Positions 34,532-41,375 of a stretch of 64,000 nucleotides of DNA are shown piece by piece (position 1 is the first letter of the stretch; the number at the start of each line of letters is the position of its first letter). The position numbers and the translations under genes are program-made. The notes under the pieces were generated by a model. The model did no database searches. It worked only from the letters and a program-made list of their open reading frames with translations, and was not told where the DNA came from. Source of the stretch: Gallaecimonas sp045291545 (GTDB lineage: Bacteria > Pseudomonadota > Gammaproteobacteria > Enterobacterales > Gallaecimonadaceae); NCBI RefSeq assembly GCF_045291545.1, contig NZ_CP149514.1:1364001-1428000 (forward strand). Direction: 5' to 3'.

Positions 34532-35459
34532 AGCGCAGCCTCAGATCATGGGGGTATGGATGCAGGTAGCTCTGCTCTTTGAGATAAGGCACCGGGTGGT
34601 GGCGCAAGTGATGATTTAATAACGTCAGAGGTGCCATCAGAGGTGTCAGCCCCTGGCGGTAGTGTTCGATCAGTTCACTGAGTTCCTGCTTCTCAGCACT
34701 ACTGAGTACTTTCTTGAAGAAACCCTGCAAGTGCATCAGCACATTGGTGTGGTTACGGCGGCTGGCCGGCTTGGCCAGCGCCTGCATGAAAGACAAAATG
34801 TAGGAAGAGGCGATGTCTTGAGCATCTTTTGCTTCGGCAATGGCCGGACCCAGGCGGCGGTAAATAGCTTGGTCGTGAGCTAACAGCAAAAACTTATGGC
34901 GGCGGTGAAAGGCCATCAGATTCTGCAGGCTAAGATCGGTGAGTACATTGCTCTGCCAGTCATGATAAGCCATCACCCGCAACACAAAGTTTTCTCGCAG
35001 TAAGGGGTCATGCAGGCGCCCATCTTCTTCAACCGGCAACTGCGGGTAGCGGCTCATCAGGGCCTGGGCAAATACCCCGACCCCAACCTTACCGAGGCCA
35101 TTACCCTGCTCGTCATACACTCTGACCCGCTCCATACCGCAGGTTGGCGACTTGCTGCAAAGAATGTAACCACTCAAGCCAGCCAGTCCCGGCAGCCGCT
35201 CGTCCGCATAACGGGCTAATGGCTCGGTTACGTCCAAGCTACTATCTTTAGACCCCTTAACCCGCGGCGCCGCAGGATCGCCTACCAGCCGGATGGTCGG
35301 TCGCGGCACGCCCATACCGATGGCTTGCTCAGGGCACACAGCCACAAACTGAAAGTGCCGCCCCAGCTCATCGGCAACAAATCGTGATAGCTTATGGCCA
35401 CCATCAAAGCGTACGGGCTCACCCAAAACGCAAGCACTGACACCTACACGAATCGCCAT
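34521..35459 (-). CDS. DUF523 and DUF1722 (YbgA-like) protein
   Basis: A 312-residue two-domain protein. The N-terminal DUF523 domain has VGVSACVLGEPVRFDGGHK and SGYILCSKSPTCGMERVRVY, with conserved cysteines; the C-terminal DUF1722 domain has FHRRHKFLLLAHDQAIYRRLG. The start at 35459 is supported by GAGGG. Such proteins, including E. coli YbgA next to phrB, habitually sit beside photolyase genes; DUF523 domains have been linked to 2-thiouracil desulfuration. First gene of the long minus-strand operon. Confidence 0.9.
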   Translation of the reverse strand: MAIRVGVSACVLGEPVRFDGGHKLSRFVADELGRHFQFVAVCPEQAIGMGVPRPTIRLVGDPAAPRVKGSKDSSLDVTEPLARYADERLPGLAGLSGYILCSKSPTCGMERVRVYDEQGNGLGKVGVGVFAQALMSRYPQLPVEEDGRLHDPLLRENFVLRVMAYHDWQSNVLTDLSLQNLMAFHRRHKFLLLAHDQAIYRRLGPAIAEAKDAQDIASSYILSFMQALAKPASRRNHTNVLMHLQGFFKKVLSSAEKQELSELIEHYRQGLTPLMAPLTLLNHHLRHHPVPYLKEQSYLHPYPHDLRLRYGL

Positions 35460-35476
35460 AATCCCTCGCATGATTC

Positions 35477-35503
35477 CTATACAATTTAGCTTTGCATGTA
35501 TAG
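35477..35503. promoter_or_regulatory. Inverted repeat upstream of the photolyase/lipid operon
   Basis: ctataca (35477-35483) and tgtatag (35497-35503) form a perfect 7-bp inverted repeat with a 13-base spacer. It starts 18 bases upstream of the first operon gene (ATG at 35459) and also lies ahead of the divergent DUF1853 gene. Symmetry and length suit a MerR-type dimer. Confidence 0.5.
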
Positions 35504-35542
35504 ATATTAGTTCGCTAACCGGGTTACGGGTAAAGGAATTGG

Positions 35543-36310
35543 ATGGATCAGTTATCAGCACAATTTGATGAACAGGATGCTCTGGCGATGCTGCGCTGGG
35601 TCATTGGCCAGCCCCCGTTGCTGGCGTTGGTAGCAGAGCCGGCAGCCTTGTCACTGACCGGCGTAGATACCAAGACCTTGGCTGCCGCACTTAGCCAGGA
35701 ACGACGCCTCGGCAAACGCTTTGAGGTGTTGGTCCATGCACTGCTTGAAGCCAGTGACCGCTATCAGGTACTGGCGGCAGACGAGGCTATCCGTATTAAC
35801 GGCCAGACGCTGGGCGCCCCGGATCTGATTGTTCGAGATCTTGCCAGCGGCACTATTGAGCACTGGGAGCTGACCGTGAAATTTTATCTTGGCCTTCCGC
35901 AAGGCTGGCTGGGCCCGGGCCAGCGGGACTGGCTGGAACACAAGGCTGCCCGACTGGCCAACCACCAACTGCCGCTGCTAAGCCGCCCAGAGCTGGTCCC
36001 ATGGCTTACTCAACGAGGCTGGCACATTCATCAGCGCCGTTTGTTATCGCGGGGAGTCTTGTTTGGCCAAGGGCCTCGGCATAACTGGCTTGACCGGCGG
36101 CACAGCCAAGGCCAATGGTGGTATCCAGAGCAGTGGCCCGCAGCGCTGGCTCTTCGGCCCTTAGCCCGCTGGCAATGGTTGGCAGAGGTAGCTTGGGAGG
36201 CACTGCCAGAGCTGACGGAGATCCACCAGCCGACCATGGTCATGGCGGCCGATGGCAGTCGTCACATGTTGGTGCCCAGACAATGGCCGGAACTGAAAAA
36301 GGAGCCCTGA
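35543..36310 (+). CDS. DUF1853 protein
   Basis: A 255-residue cytosolic protein matching the DUF1853 family: LGKRFEVLVHALLEAS, HWELTVKFYLGLPQGWLGPGQRDWLEHKAARLANHQLPLL and HIHQRRLLSRGVLFGQG. The mixed Glu/Lys core (ELTVKFYL) recalls PD-(D/E)XK-like nuclease folds, but no activity is known to me. It is divergent from the photolyase operon and ends inside a terminator shared with ihfA. Confidence 0.85.
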   Translation: MDQLSAQFDEQDALAMLRWVIGQPPLLALVAEPAALSLTGVDTKTLAAALSQERRLGKRFEVLVHALLEASDRYQVLAADEAIRINGQTLGAPDLIVRDLASGTIEHWELTVKFYLGLPQGWLGPGQRDWLEHKAARLANHQLPLLSRPELVPWLTQRGWHIHQRRLLSRGVLFGQGPRHNWLDRRHSQGQWWYPEQWPAALALRPLARWQWLAEVAWEALPELTEIHQPTMVMAADGSRHMLVPRQWPELKKEP

Positions 36311-36322
36311 GGCTCCTTTTTT
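36296..36322. terminator. Bidirectional terminator between DUF1853 gene and ihfA
   Basis: Stem ggagcc / ggctcc (36301-36306, 36311-36316) is flanked by A5 and T6. The stem contains the DUF1853 stop codon and serves the minus-strand thrS-ihfA operon in the other direction. Confidence 0.85.
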
Positions 36323-36608
36323 ATTCGACATCTTCAACGCGGCTTTTGAGCTTCTGGCCAGGCCGGAAGGTCACCACCCGCCGGGCGGAGATAGGAATAT
36401 CTTCACCGGTTTTCGGGTTACGCCCAGGGCGCTGGTTTTTATCACGGAGCTCAAAGTTACCAAAACCGGACAACTTCACTTGCTCACCGTTTTCCAGTGC
36501 ATGACGGATCTCTTCAAAAAAAGACTCCACCATTTCCTTGGCTACCCGTTTGTTGATACCGAGCTTAACGAAGAGGTGTTCCGCCATCTCTGCTTTGGTC
36601 AACGCCAT
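36321..36608 (-). CDS. ihfA: Integration host factor subunit alpha
   Basis: A 95-residue DNA-bending protein of the HU/IHF family. MALTKAEMAEHLFVKLGINKR opens as in other IhfA proteins. The DNA-intercalating beta arm RDKNQRPGRNPKTGEDIPISARRVVTFRPGQKLK includes the conserved Pro in GRNPKTG. It pairs with IhfB, encoded later in this window. It lies three bases after pheT, the usual gammaproteobacterial order. Confidence 0.97.
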   Translation of the reverse strand: MALTKAEMAEHLFVKLGINKRVAKEMVESFFEEIRHALENGEQVKLSGFGNFELRDKNQRPGRNPKTGEDIPISARRVVTFRPGQKLKSRVEDVE

Positions 36609-36611
36609 AGA

Positions 36612-38984
36612 TCACTCCCTCAAGGATGCATTGAACTGGCTTTTCAGCGCGTCGACTACCTTGTTGACCACGTCAGCTATTTCACTTTCTTCCAGTGTGC
36701 GCGCCGGATCCTGCAGGGTTAGGCTGACTGCCAGGCTTTTATGGCCATCGGCAACACCAGGACCGCAATACAGGTCAAACAAGTTTACGTCAACTACCTG
36801 ATTTCCGCCAATTTTTTGCACGGTATCGAGAATATCGCCAGCCGCGATGGTTTCAGCTACGACGATGGCCAGATCACGGCGGTTGGCCGGGAAGCGGGAA
36901 ATAACGCCAGCACTGGGGATCAACCGCTCGCCCAGAGCAGCCCAGGCCAGTTCAAAGACCAGCGGCTGATGCTTCAGGCCAACCGCCTTGGCCGCAGCCG
37001 GATGCAGCACACCCAGATGGCCAACCACCTGGCCGTCACGCAGAATTTGTGCGCTTTGGCCTGGATGCAGGGCACTGAGTGTAGAGCGTTCCACGGTGAA
37101 CTTGGCACCGGTCAGCGCCAGTATTTGCTCGACGTCGCCTTTGAGATCGAAGAAATCGCTGCTGCGGCTGTCCATTGACCAGTGCTCACCAAAAGCACTG
37201 CCGCTGATCACCCCTGCCAGCATTTTTTGCTGTTGCAGAGCGCCATCACGGTAAACAAAGCGCAGGCCCGACTCAAACAGTCGTACCCGGCTTTGCTGAC
37301 GATTCTGGTTATGTGCCACCGCCTGCAAGAGGCCCGGCCACAGCGATACCCGCATGGCAGACATATCCGCAGAGATGGGATGCGGCAGGATATCAACCTG
37401 TTCTTCAGGGAACAGTGCCGCCTGGGCTTTAGGCTCCACAAAGCTGTAGGTAATGGCTTCTTGATAGCCCAAATCGACCAGCAAGGAGCGAACCCGCTTG
37501 AGGCTTAACATCGCTTCTTTATGGCCTGTCATCGCCAGCCGGCCCAAAGGAGCCTGATCGGCAATATTGTTGTAGCCGTAGACCCGCGCTACTTCCTCGA
37601 TAAGGTCTTCCTCAATGGCCATATCAAAGCGGTAGCTGGGTGCGGTTACCGTCCATGTTTGCCCATCGAACTGTGGTGCCGTACCGAGGCGCTGGAGAAT
37701 TTCGGTGACGTTATCATCCGCAATAACAACACCCAATACTTTCGCCAGGCGGGCTTTACGCAGGCGGATGGTAGCCTGCGTGGGTAGATGCTTAGCACTC
37801 AGTGCCTCAACCACAGGCCCGGCTTCACCACCGACAATGCTCAGCAGCAACTCGGTCGCGCGCGCCATGGCACGGTGGGTCAACTGCGGGTCCACGCCCC
37901 GCTCGTAGCGATGCGACGCATCCGTGTGCAAGCCGTATTGCCGGGCACGGCCGGTGATCGCGGTGGGGGCAAAAAATGCGGCTTCCAGTAAGATATCCTG
38001 GCTCGATTCGGTCACACCGGAGCCTTCGCCGCCAAAGATACCGGCCATGGCGAGGGCTTTGTTGTTATCAGCAATGACCAGTGTATTGCTGCTGAGGGTA
38101 ACTTCATTACCATCAAGCAGGGTCAGTTTTTCACCCTCGGTGGCCAAACGCACATTGATGCCACCATCAATCTTTGCCAGATCAAAGGCATGCAGCGGGT
38201 GACCTAACTCCAACAATACGTAGTTGGTAACATCCACCACCGGGTCAATGCTGCGAATACCACTTTTACGCAGCCGCTCGGTCAGCCACAAGGGGCTTGG
38301 GCGACTTACATCAACACCTTTGATAACCCGCCCCAGATAGCGCGGGCAGGCTTCAGGGGCACTGACGTTAATGGCTAACGCCGCCTCTGTGGTGGCAGCT
38401 ACCGGGTTAAAAGGCACTTCCTGTACATCCAGGTTATTAAGTACCCCTACTTCCCTGGCCAGCCCCAATAGGCCTAGACAATCAGCACGGTTCGGTGTCA
38501 GGTCCACTTCAATACTGTTGTCATCCAGGCCCAGATATTCACGAACACTCACCCCTACCGACGCATCGGCCGGTAATTCGATAATGCCGTCGGACTCAAT
38601 ATCGATACCCAACTCGGCAAAAGAGCACAGCATGCCGTTTGACGGCTGGCCCCGCAGCTTGGCTTTTTTAATTTTAAAATCGCCCGGTAGTACCGCGCCA
38701 ACCTGTGCTACCGCGACCTTTAGGCCGGCGCGGCAATTTGGCGCACCACAGACGATGTCCAGCAGTTCATCACCACCAACATTGATTTTGGTGACTTGCA
38801 GCTTGTCTGCATCCGGGTGTTGGCCGCACTCCACCACCTCACCAACCGTTACGGTGTGGAAGCTACCGGCTACCGGCTCGATGCCGTCTACCTCAAGGCC
38901 CGCCATGGACAGCTGCTCAGACAGGGCCTGGGTGTCAATGGCCGGATTAACCCACTGACGCAGCCAGTTTTCTGAAAACTTCAT
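36612..38984 (-). CDS. pheT: Phenylalanyl-tRNA synthetase beta subunit
   Basis: A 790-residue subunit (E. coli 795). The start MKFSENWLRQWV has GGGAGAG upstream. Domains in order: tRNA-binding OB fold (about 40-150, TVTVGEVVECGQHPDADKLQV), B3/B4 editing domain for mischarged Tyr-tRNA (about 210-380), B5 domain (about 400-470), the catalytic-like core, and the C-terminal anticodon-binding FDX domain (from about 695, SRFPANRRDLAIVV). The enzyme is an alpha2-beta2 tetramer with PheS. Confidence 0.97.
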   Translation of the reverse strand: MKFSENWLRQWVNPAIDTQALSEQLSMAGLEVDGIEPVAGSFHTVTVGEVVECGQHPDADKLQVTKINVGGDELLDIVCGAPNCRAGLKVAVAQVGAVLPGDFKIKKAKLRGQPSNGMLCSFAELGIDIESDGIIELPADASVGVSVREYLGLDDNSIEVDLTPNRADCLGLLGLAREVGVLNNLDVQEVPFNPVAATTEAALAINVSAPEACPRYLGRVIKGVDVSRPSPLWLTERLRKSGIRSIDPVVDVTNYVLLELGHPLHAFDLAKIDGGINVRLATEGEKLTLLDGNEVTLSSNTLVIADNNKALAMAGIFGGEGSGVTESSQDILLEAAFFAPTAITGRARQYGLHTDASHRYERGVDPQLTHRAMARATELLLSIVGGEAGPVVEALSAKHLPTQATIRLRKARLAKVLGVVIADDNVTEILQRLGTAPQFDGQTWTVTAPSYRFDMAIEEDLIEEVARVYGYNNIADQAPLGRLAMTGHKEAMLSLKRVRSLLVDLGYQEAITYSFVEPKAQAALFPEEQVDILPHPISADMSAMRVSLWPGLLQAVAHNQNRQQSRVRLFESGLRFVYRDGALQQQKMLAGVISGSAFGEHWSMDSRSSDFFDLKGDVEQILALTGAKFTVERSTLSALHPGQSAQILRDGQVVGHLGVLHPAAAKAVGLKHQPLVFELAWAALGERLIPSAGVISRFPANRRDLAIVVAETIAAGDILDTVQKIGGNQVVDVNLFDLYCGPGVADGHKSLAVSLTLQDPARTLEESEIADVVNKVVDALKSQFNASLRE

Positions 38985-39000
38985 AATTCTCTCCCTGCCC

Positions 39001-39984
39001 TTACTTGAATTGCTTGAGGAAACGCACGTCGTTTTCGAAAAACGCACGTAAATCACTGACACCGTAGCGCAGCATGGTCAGGCGCTCGACGCCCATACCA
39101 AAAGCAAAGCCGGTGTATTTTTCCGGATCGATACCGACTGACTTCAGCACATTGGGGTGCACCATGCCGCAGCCCAGTACTTCCAGCCATTTACCGTTTT
39201 TGCCCATCACATCCACTTCCGCTGAAGGCTCAGTGAAGGGGAAGTAACTGGGGCGAAAACGCACTTGGGTGTCTTCTTCGAAAAAGTGATTCAAAAAGTC
39301 ATGCAAAATGCCTTTGAGTTCGGCAAAGGAGACATTTTCATCGACCAGCAGGCCTTCAACCTGGTGGAACATCGGCGTATGGGTCTGATCGTAATCGTTA
39401 CGATAAACCCGCCCTGGGGAAATGATCCGCAAAGGCGGCGCTTCCACTTCCATGGTGCGGATCTGTACGCCAGAAGTTTGGGTACGCAGCAGTTTATCGG
39501 CACTGAAGTAAAAGGTGTCGTGGTCGGCCCGAGCCGGGTGGTGTGGTGGAATATTCAGGGCATCAAAGTTGTGAAAGGCATCTTCGATCTCTGGTCCTTC
39601 CTTAACGGCAAAACCCAGCTCACCAAAAAAGTGCTCAATACGCTCAATGGTGCGGGTGACCGGGTGCAGCCCACCCAGGTTCTGGCGCCGGCCAGGCAAA
39701 GTGATGTCAATCTGCTCAGCCGCCAGCTTGGCATTGAGCTCCGCTTCGGCCATGGCCGTTTTTTTGCTGTTGAGGTATTCCTGCACCGCCTGTTTGGCTT
39801 CGTTGATAACCGCCCCCGCCTTGGGGCGCTCTTGCGGGCTGAGGTCACGCAGGGTTTGCATTTGCAGGGTCAGCTGCCCTTTTTTGCCCAAGTAATCAAC
39901 CCGGATGGCGTCCAGTGCCGCCATGTCCGCGGCCGCGTCAATGGCCGCTTTGGCCTGGCTGACGATCTCGTCAAGATGTTGCAT
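39001..39984 (-). CDS. pheS: Phenylalanyl-tRNA synthetase alpha subunit
   Basis: The catalytic subunit, 327 residues, the same length as in E. coli. An N-terminal coiled coil precedes the class II core; motif 2 is IISPGRVYRNDYDQTHTPMFHQVEGLLVD, and motif 3 is GFAFGMGVERLTMLRYGVSDLR. The alanine in FAFGMG corresponds to the residue that sets Phe specificity in E. coli PheS (Ala294). It is preceded by a phenylalanine-rich leader peptide and attenuator. Confidence 0.97.
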   Translation of the reverse strand: MQHLDEIVSQAKAAIDAAADMAALDAIRVDYLGKKGQLTLQMQTLRDLSPQERPKAGAVINEAKQAVQEYLNSKKTAMAEAELNAKLAAEQIDITLPGRRQNLGGLHPVTRTIERIEHFFGELGFAVKEGPEIEDAFHNFDALNIPPHHPARADHDTFYFSADKLLRTQTSGVQIRTMEVEAPPLRIISPGRVYRNDYDQTHTPMFHQVEGLLVDENVSFAELKGILHDFLNHFFEEDTQVRFRPSYFPFTEPSAEVDVMGKNGKWLEVLGCGMVHPNVLKSVGIDPEKYTGFAFGMGVERLTMLRYGVSDLRAFFENDVRFLKQFK

Positions 39985-40003
39985 GGCGTCCTCGTATCAC
40001 AAA

Positions 40004-40031
40004 TAAAAAAGCCTCCCGCTGGGGAGGCCTT
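40004..40031 (-). terminator. pheST attenuator
   Basis: On the minus strand gcctccc / gggaggc forms a terminator stem (40011-40017 with 40022-40028) followed by six T. The competing antiterminator pairs the complement of 40064-40072 with that of 40023-40031 (nine perfect bp). A protecting stem of ten bp pairs 40094-40103 (in the leader gene) with 40040-40049. These are mutually exclusive, as in attenuation by charged tRNA-Phe. Confidence 0.88.
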
Positions 40032-40078
40032 GGGTTTTCCTTTAGCTTCGTCTTCACCAAGGTAAGGCCTCCTGATAG

Positions 40079-40117
40079 TCAGGACGTAAAGAAGAAGCTA
40101 AAGAAAAACATTGTCAT
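40079..40117 (-). CDS. pheM: pheST leader peptide
   Basis: A 12-codon frame reading MTMFFFSFFFTS, with six Phe codons in seven positions. One more ATG immediately upstream (40118-40120) is in frame and may be the actual start. It sits between the rplT terminator and the pheST attenuator, as pheM does in E. coli (14 residues, five Phe). Ribosome stalling on the Phe run when charged tRNA-Phe is scarce would favour pheST expression. Confidence 0.88.
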   Translation of the reverse strand: MTMFFFSFFFTS

Positions 40118-40130
40118 CATGGGTTCCAGT

Positions 40131-40160
40131 AAAAAAGGGAGGCCATAAAGCCTCCCTTTT
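40131..40160 (-). terminator. Terminator after rplT
   Basis: Stem gggaggc / gcctccc with a six-base loop is followed on the minus strand by six T. It lies a few bases past the rplT stop and before the phe leader peptide, so pheST may be fed by readthrough or by its own promoter. Confidence 0.75.
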
Positions 40161-40163
40161 CCA

Positions 40164-40517
40164 TTACAGGGCTGCTTTGGCTTTCTCAACCAGAGCAGAG
40201 AAAGCAGCTTTGTCGTGAACAGCGATGTCAGACAGGATCTTACGATCGATTTCCACGGATGCTTTCTTCAGACCGTTGATCAGACGGCTGTAAGACAGAC
40301 CATTCTGACGGGCAGCTGCGTTGATACGGACGATCCACAGCTGACGGAACTGACGTTTTTTGGCACGACGGTCACGATAAGCGTATTGACCGGCTTTGAT
40401 CACGGCCTGGAAGGCAACGCGATAAACACGGCTACGGGCACCGTAGTAACCTTTAGCGGCCTTCAGTACCTTCTTGTGACGAGCGCGGGCAACTACACCA
40501 CGTTTTACTCTTGGCAT
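40164..40517 (-). CDS. rplT: 50S ribosomal protein L20
   Basis: A 117-residue ribosomal protein (E. coli 118), very basic, opening MPRVKRGVVARARHKKVLKAAKGYYGARSR. It binds 23S rRNA early in assembly and in E. coli represses translation of rpmI-rplT through a pseudoknot in the mRNA. GAGGGA upstream of ATG supports the start. Confidence 0.98.
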   Translation of the reverse strand: MPRVKRGVVARARHKKVLKAAKGYYGARSRVYRVAFQAVIKAGQYAYRDRRAKKRQFRQLWIVRINAAARQNGLSYSRLINGLKKASVEIDRKILSDIAVHDKAAFSALVEKAKAAL

Positions 40518-40533
40518 CTTAAATCCCTCTCAA

Positions 40534-40731
40534 TTACAGGTTAGGCAGCATACGGTCGACCAGCGGCTTGTCCGCAGCGGTAACCATGTGAGAATCGCGC
40601 AGCTGACGCTTACGCTTGGAGGATTTTTTAGTCAAGATGTGACGCAGGTGCGACTGCTTGAACTTGTAACCACCAGAAGCGGTTTTTTTGAACCGCTTGG
40701 CAGCGCCACGGTGGGTCTTCATTTTAGCCAT
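40534..40731 (-). CDS. rpmI: 50S ribosomal protein L35
   Basis: A 65-residue basic ribosomal protein, starting MAKMKTHRGAAKRFKKTASGG and ending VDRMLPNL; same length class as E. coli L35. A start ten codons further upstream is possible on paper but extends into the untranslated leader. Second cistron of infC-rpmI-rplT. Confidence 0.98.
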   Translation of the reverse strand: MAKMKTHRGAAKRFKKTASGGYKFKQSHLRHILTKKSSKRKRQLRDSHMVTAADKPLVDRMLPNL

Positions 40732-40809
40732 TACGAATAACTCCGCATTGTTGCATACCAACAGCCAGGGCGAGCAGGCCGGACTGGCCCACTGCTTGTG
40801 GGCGCCTGA

Positions 40810-41355
40810 CTATTTCTTTTTCGGTGCCAGCACCATCACCATCTGCCGGCCTTCCATTTTCGGGAAGGACTCAACAACAGACAGCTCTTCGAGATCGCCT
40901 TTGATTCGCTCAAGCAAATCGCGGCCAAGCTCTTGGTGTGCCATTTCACGGCCACGGAATCGCAGCGTGATTTTGGCTTTGTCACCGTCTTCCAGAAAAC
41001 GAACCAGGTTGCGCAGTTTTACCTGGTAGTCGCCTTCATCTGTGCCAGGGCGGAATTTAATTTCCTTCACCTGGATCTGTTTTTGCTTTTTCTTTTGTTC
41101 TTTTGCGCTTTTTTGCTTTTCGTAGAGGAACTTGCCGTAATCCATGATCTGACAGACTGGCGGCTCCGCATTAGGACTGATCTCAACCAAATCCAGTTGA
41201 GCATCCTCTGCCATCTGCAAAGCGTCGGCGATTTTCACCACGCCTTGCTGTTCGCCATCTGCATCAATCAGACGTACCTCGGGGATACGGATCAGGTCAT
41301 TGATACGGTGTTTCGGTTTCTGCTGGGCTATAGGGCCCCGTCTTCCGCCTTTAAT
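40810..41355 (-). CDS. infC: Translation initiation factor IF-3 (AUU start)
   Basis: Full-length IF-3 of 181 residues is obtained only by starting at ATT (41353-41355), eight bases after GGAGG; it then reads (I/M)KGGRRGPIAQQKPKHRIND..., matching the E. coli N-terminus MKGGKR. The first in-frame ATG, at 41241, would remove 38 residues of the N-terminal domain. The rest is canonical (LVEISPNAEPPVCQIMDYGKFLYE, KEIKFRPGTDEGDYQVKLRNL). AUU start codons let IF-3 repress its own translation, so autoregulation is expected. Confidence 0.95.
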   Translation of the reverse strand: MKGGRRGPIAQQKPKHRINDLIRIPEVRLIDADGEQQGVVKIADALQMAEDAQLDLVEISPNAEPPVCQIMDYGKFLYEKQKSAKEQKKKQKQIQVKEIKFRPGTDEGDYQVKLRNLVRFLEDGDKAKITLRFRGREMAHQELGRDLLERIKGDLEELSVVESFPKMEGRQMVMVLAPKKK

Positions 41356-41375
41356 ACGTTATTCCTCCACGTTTA

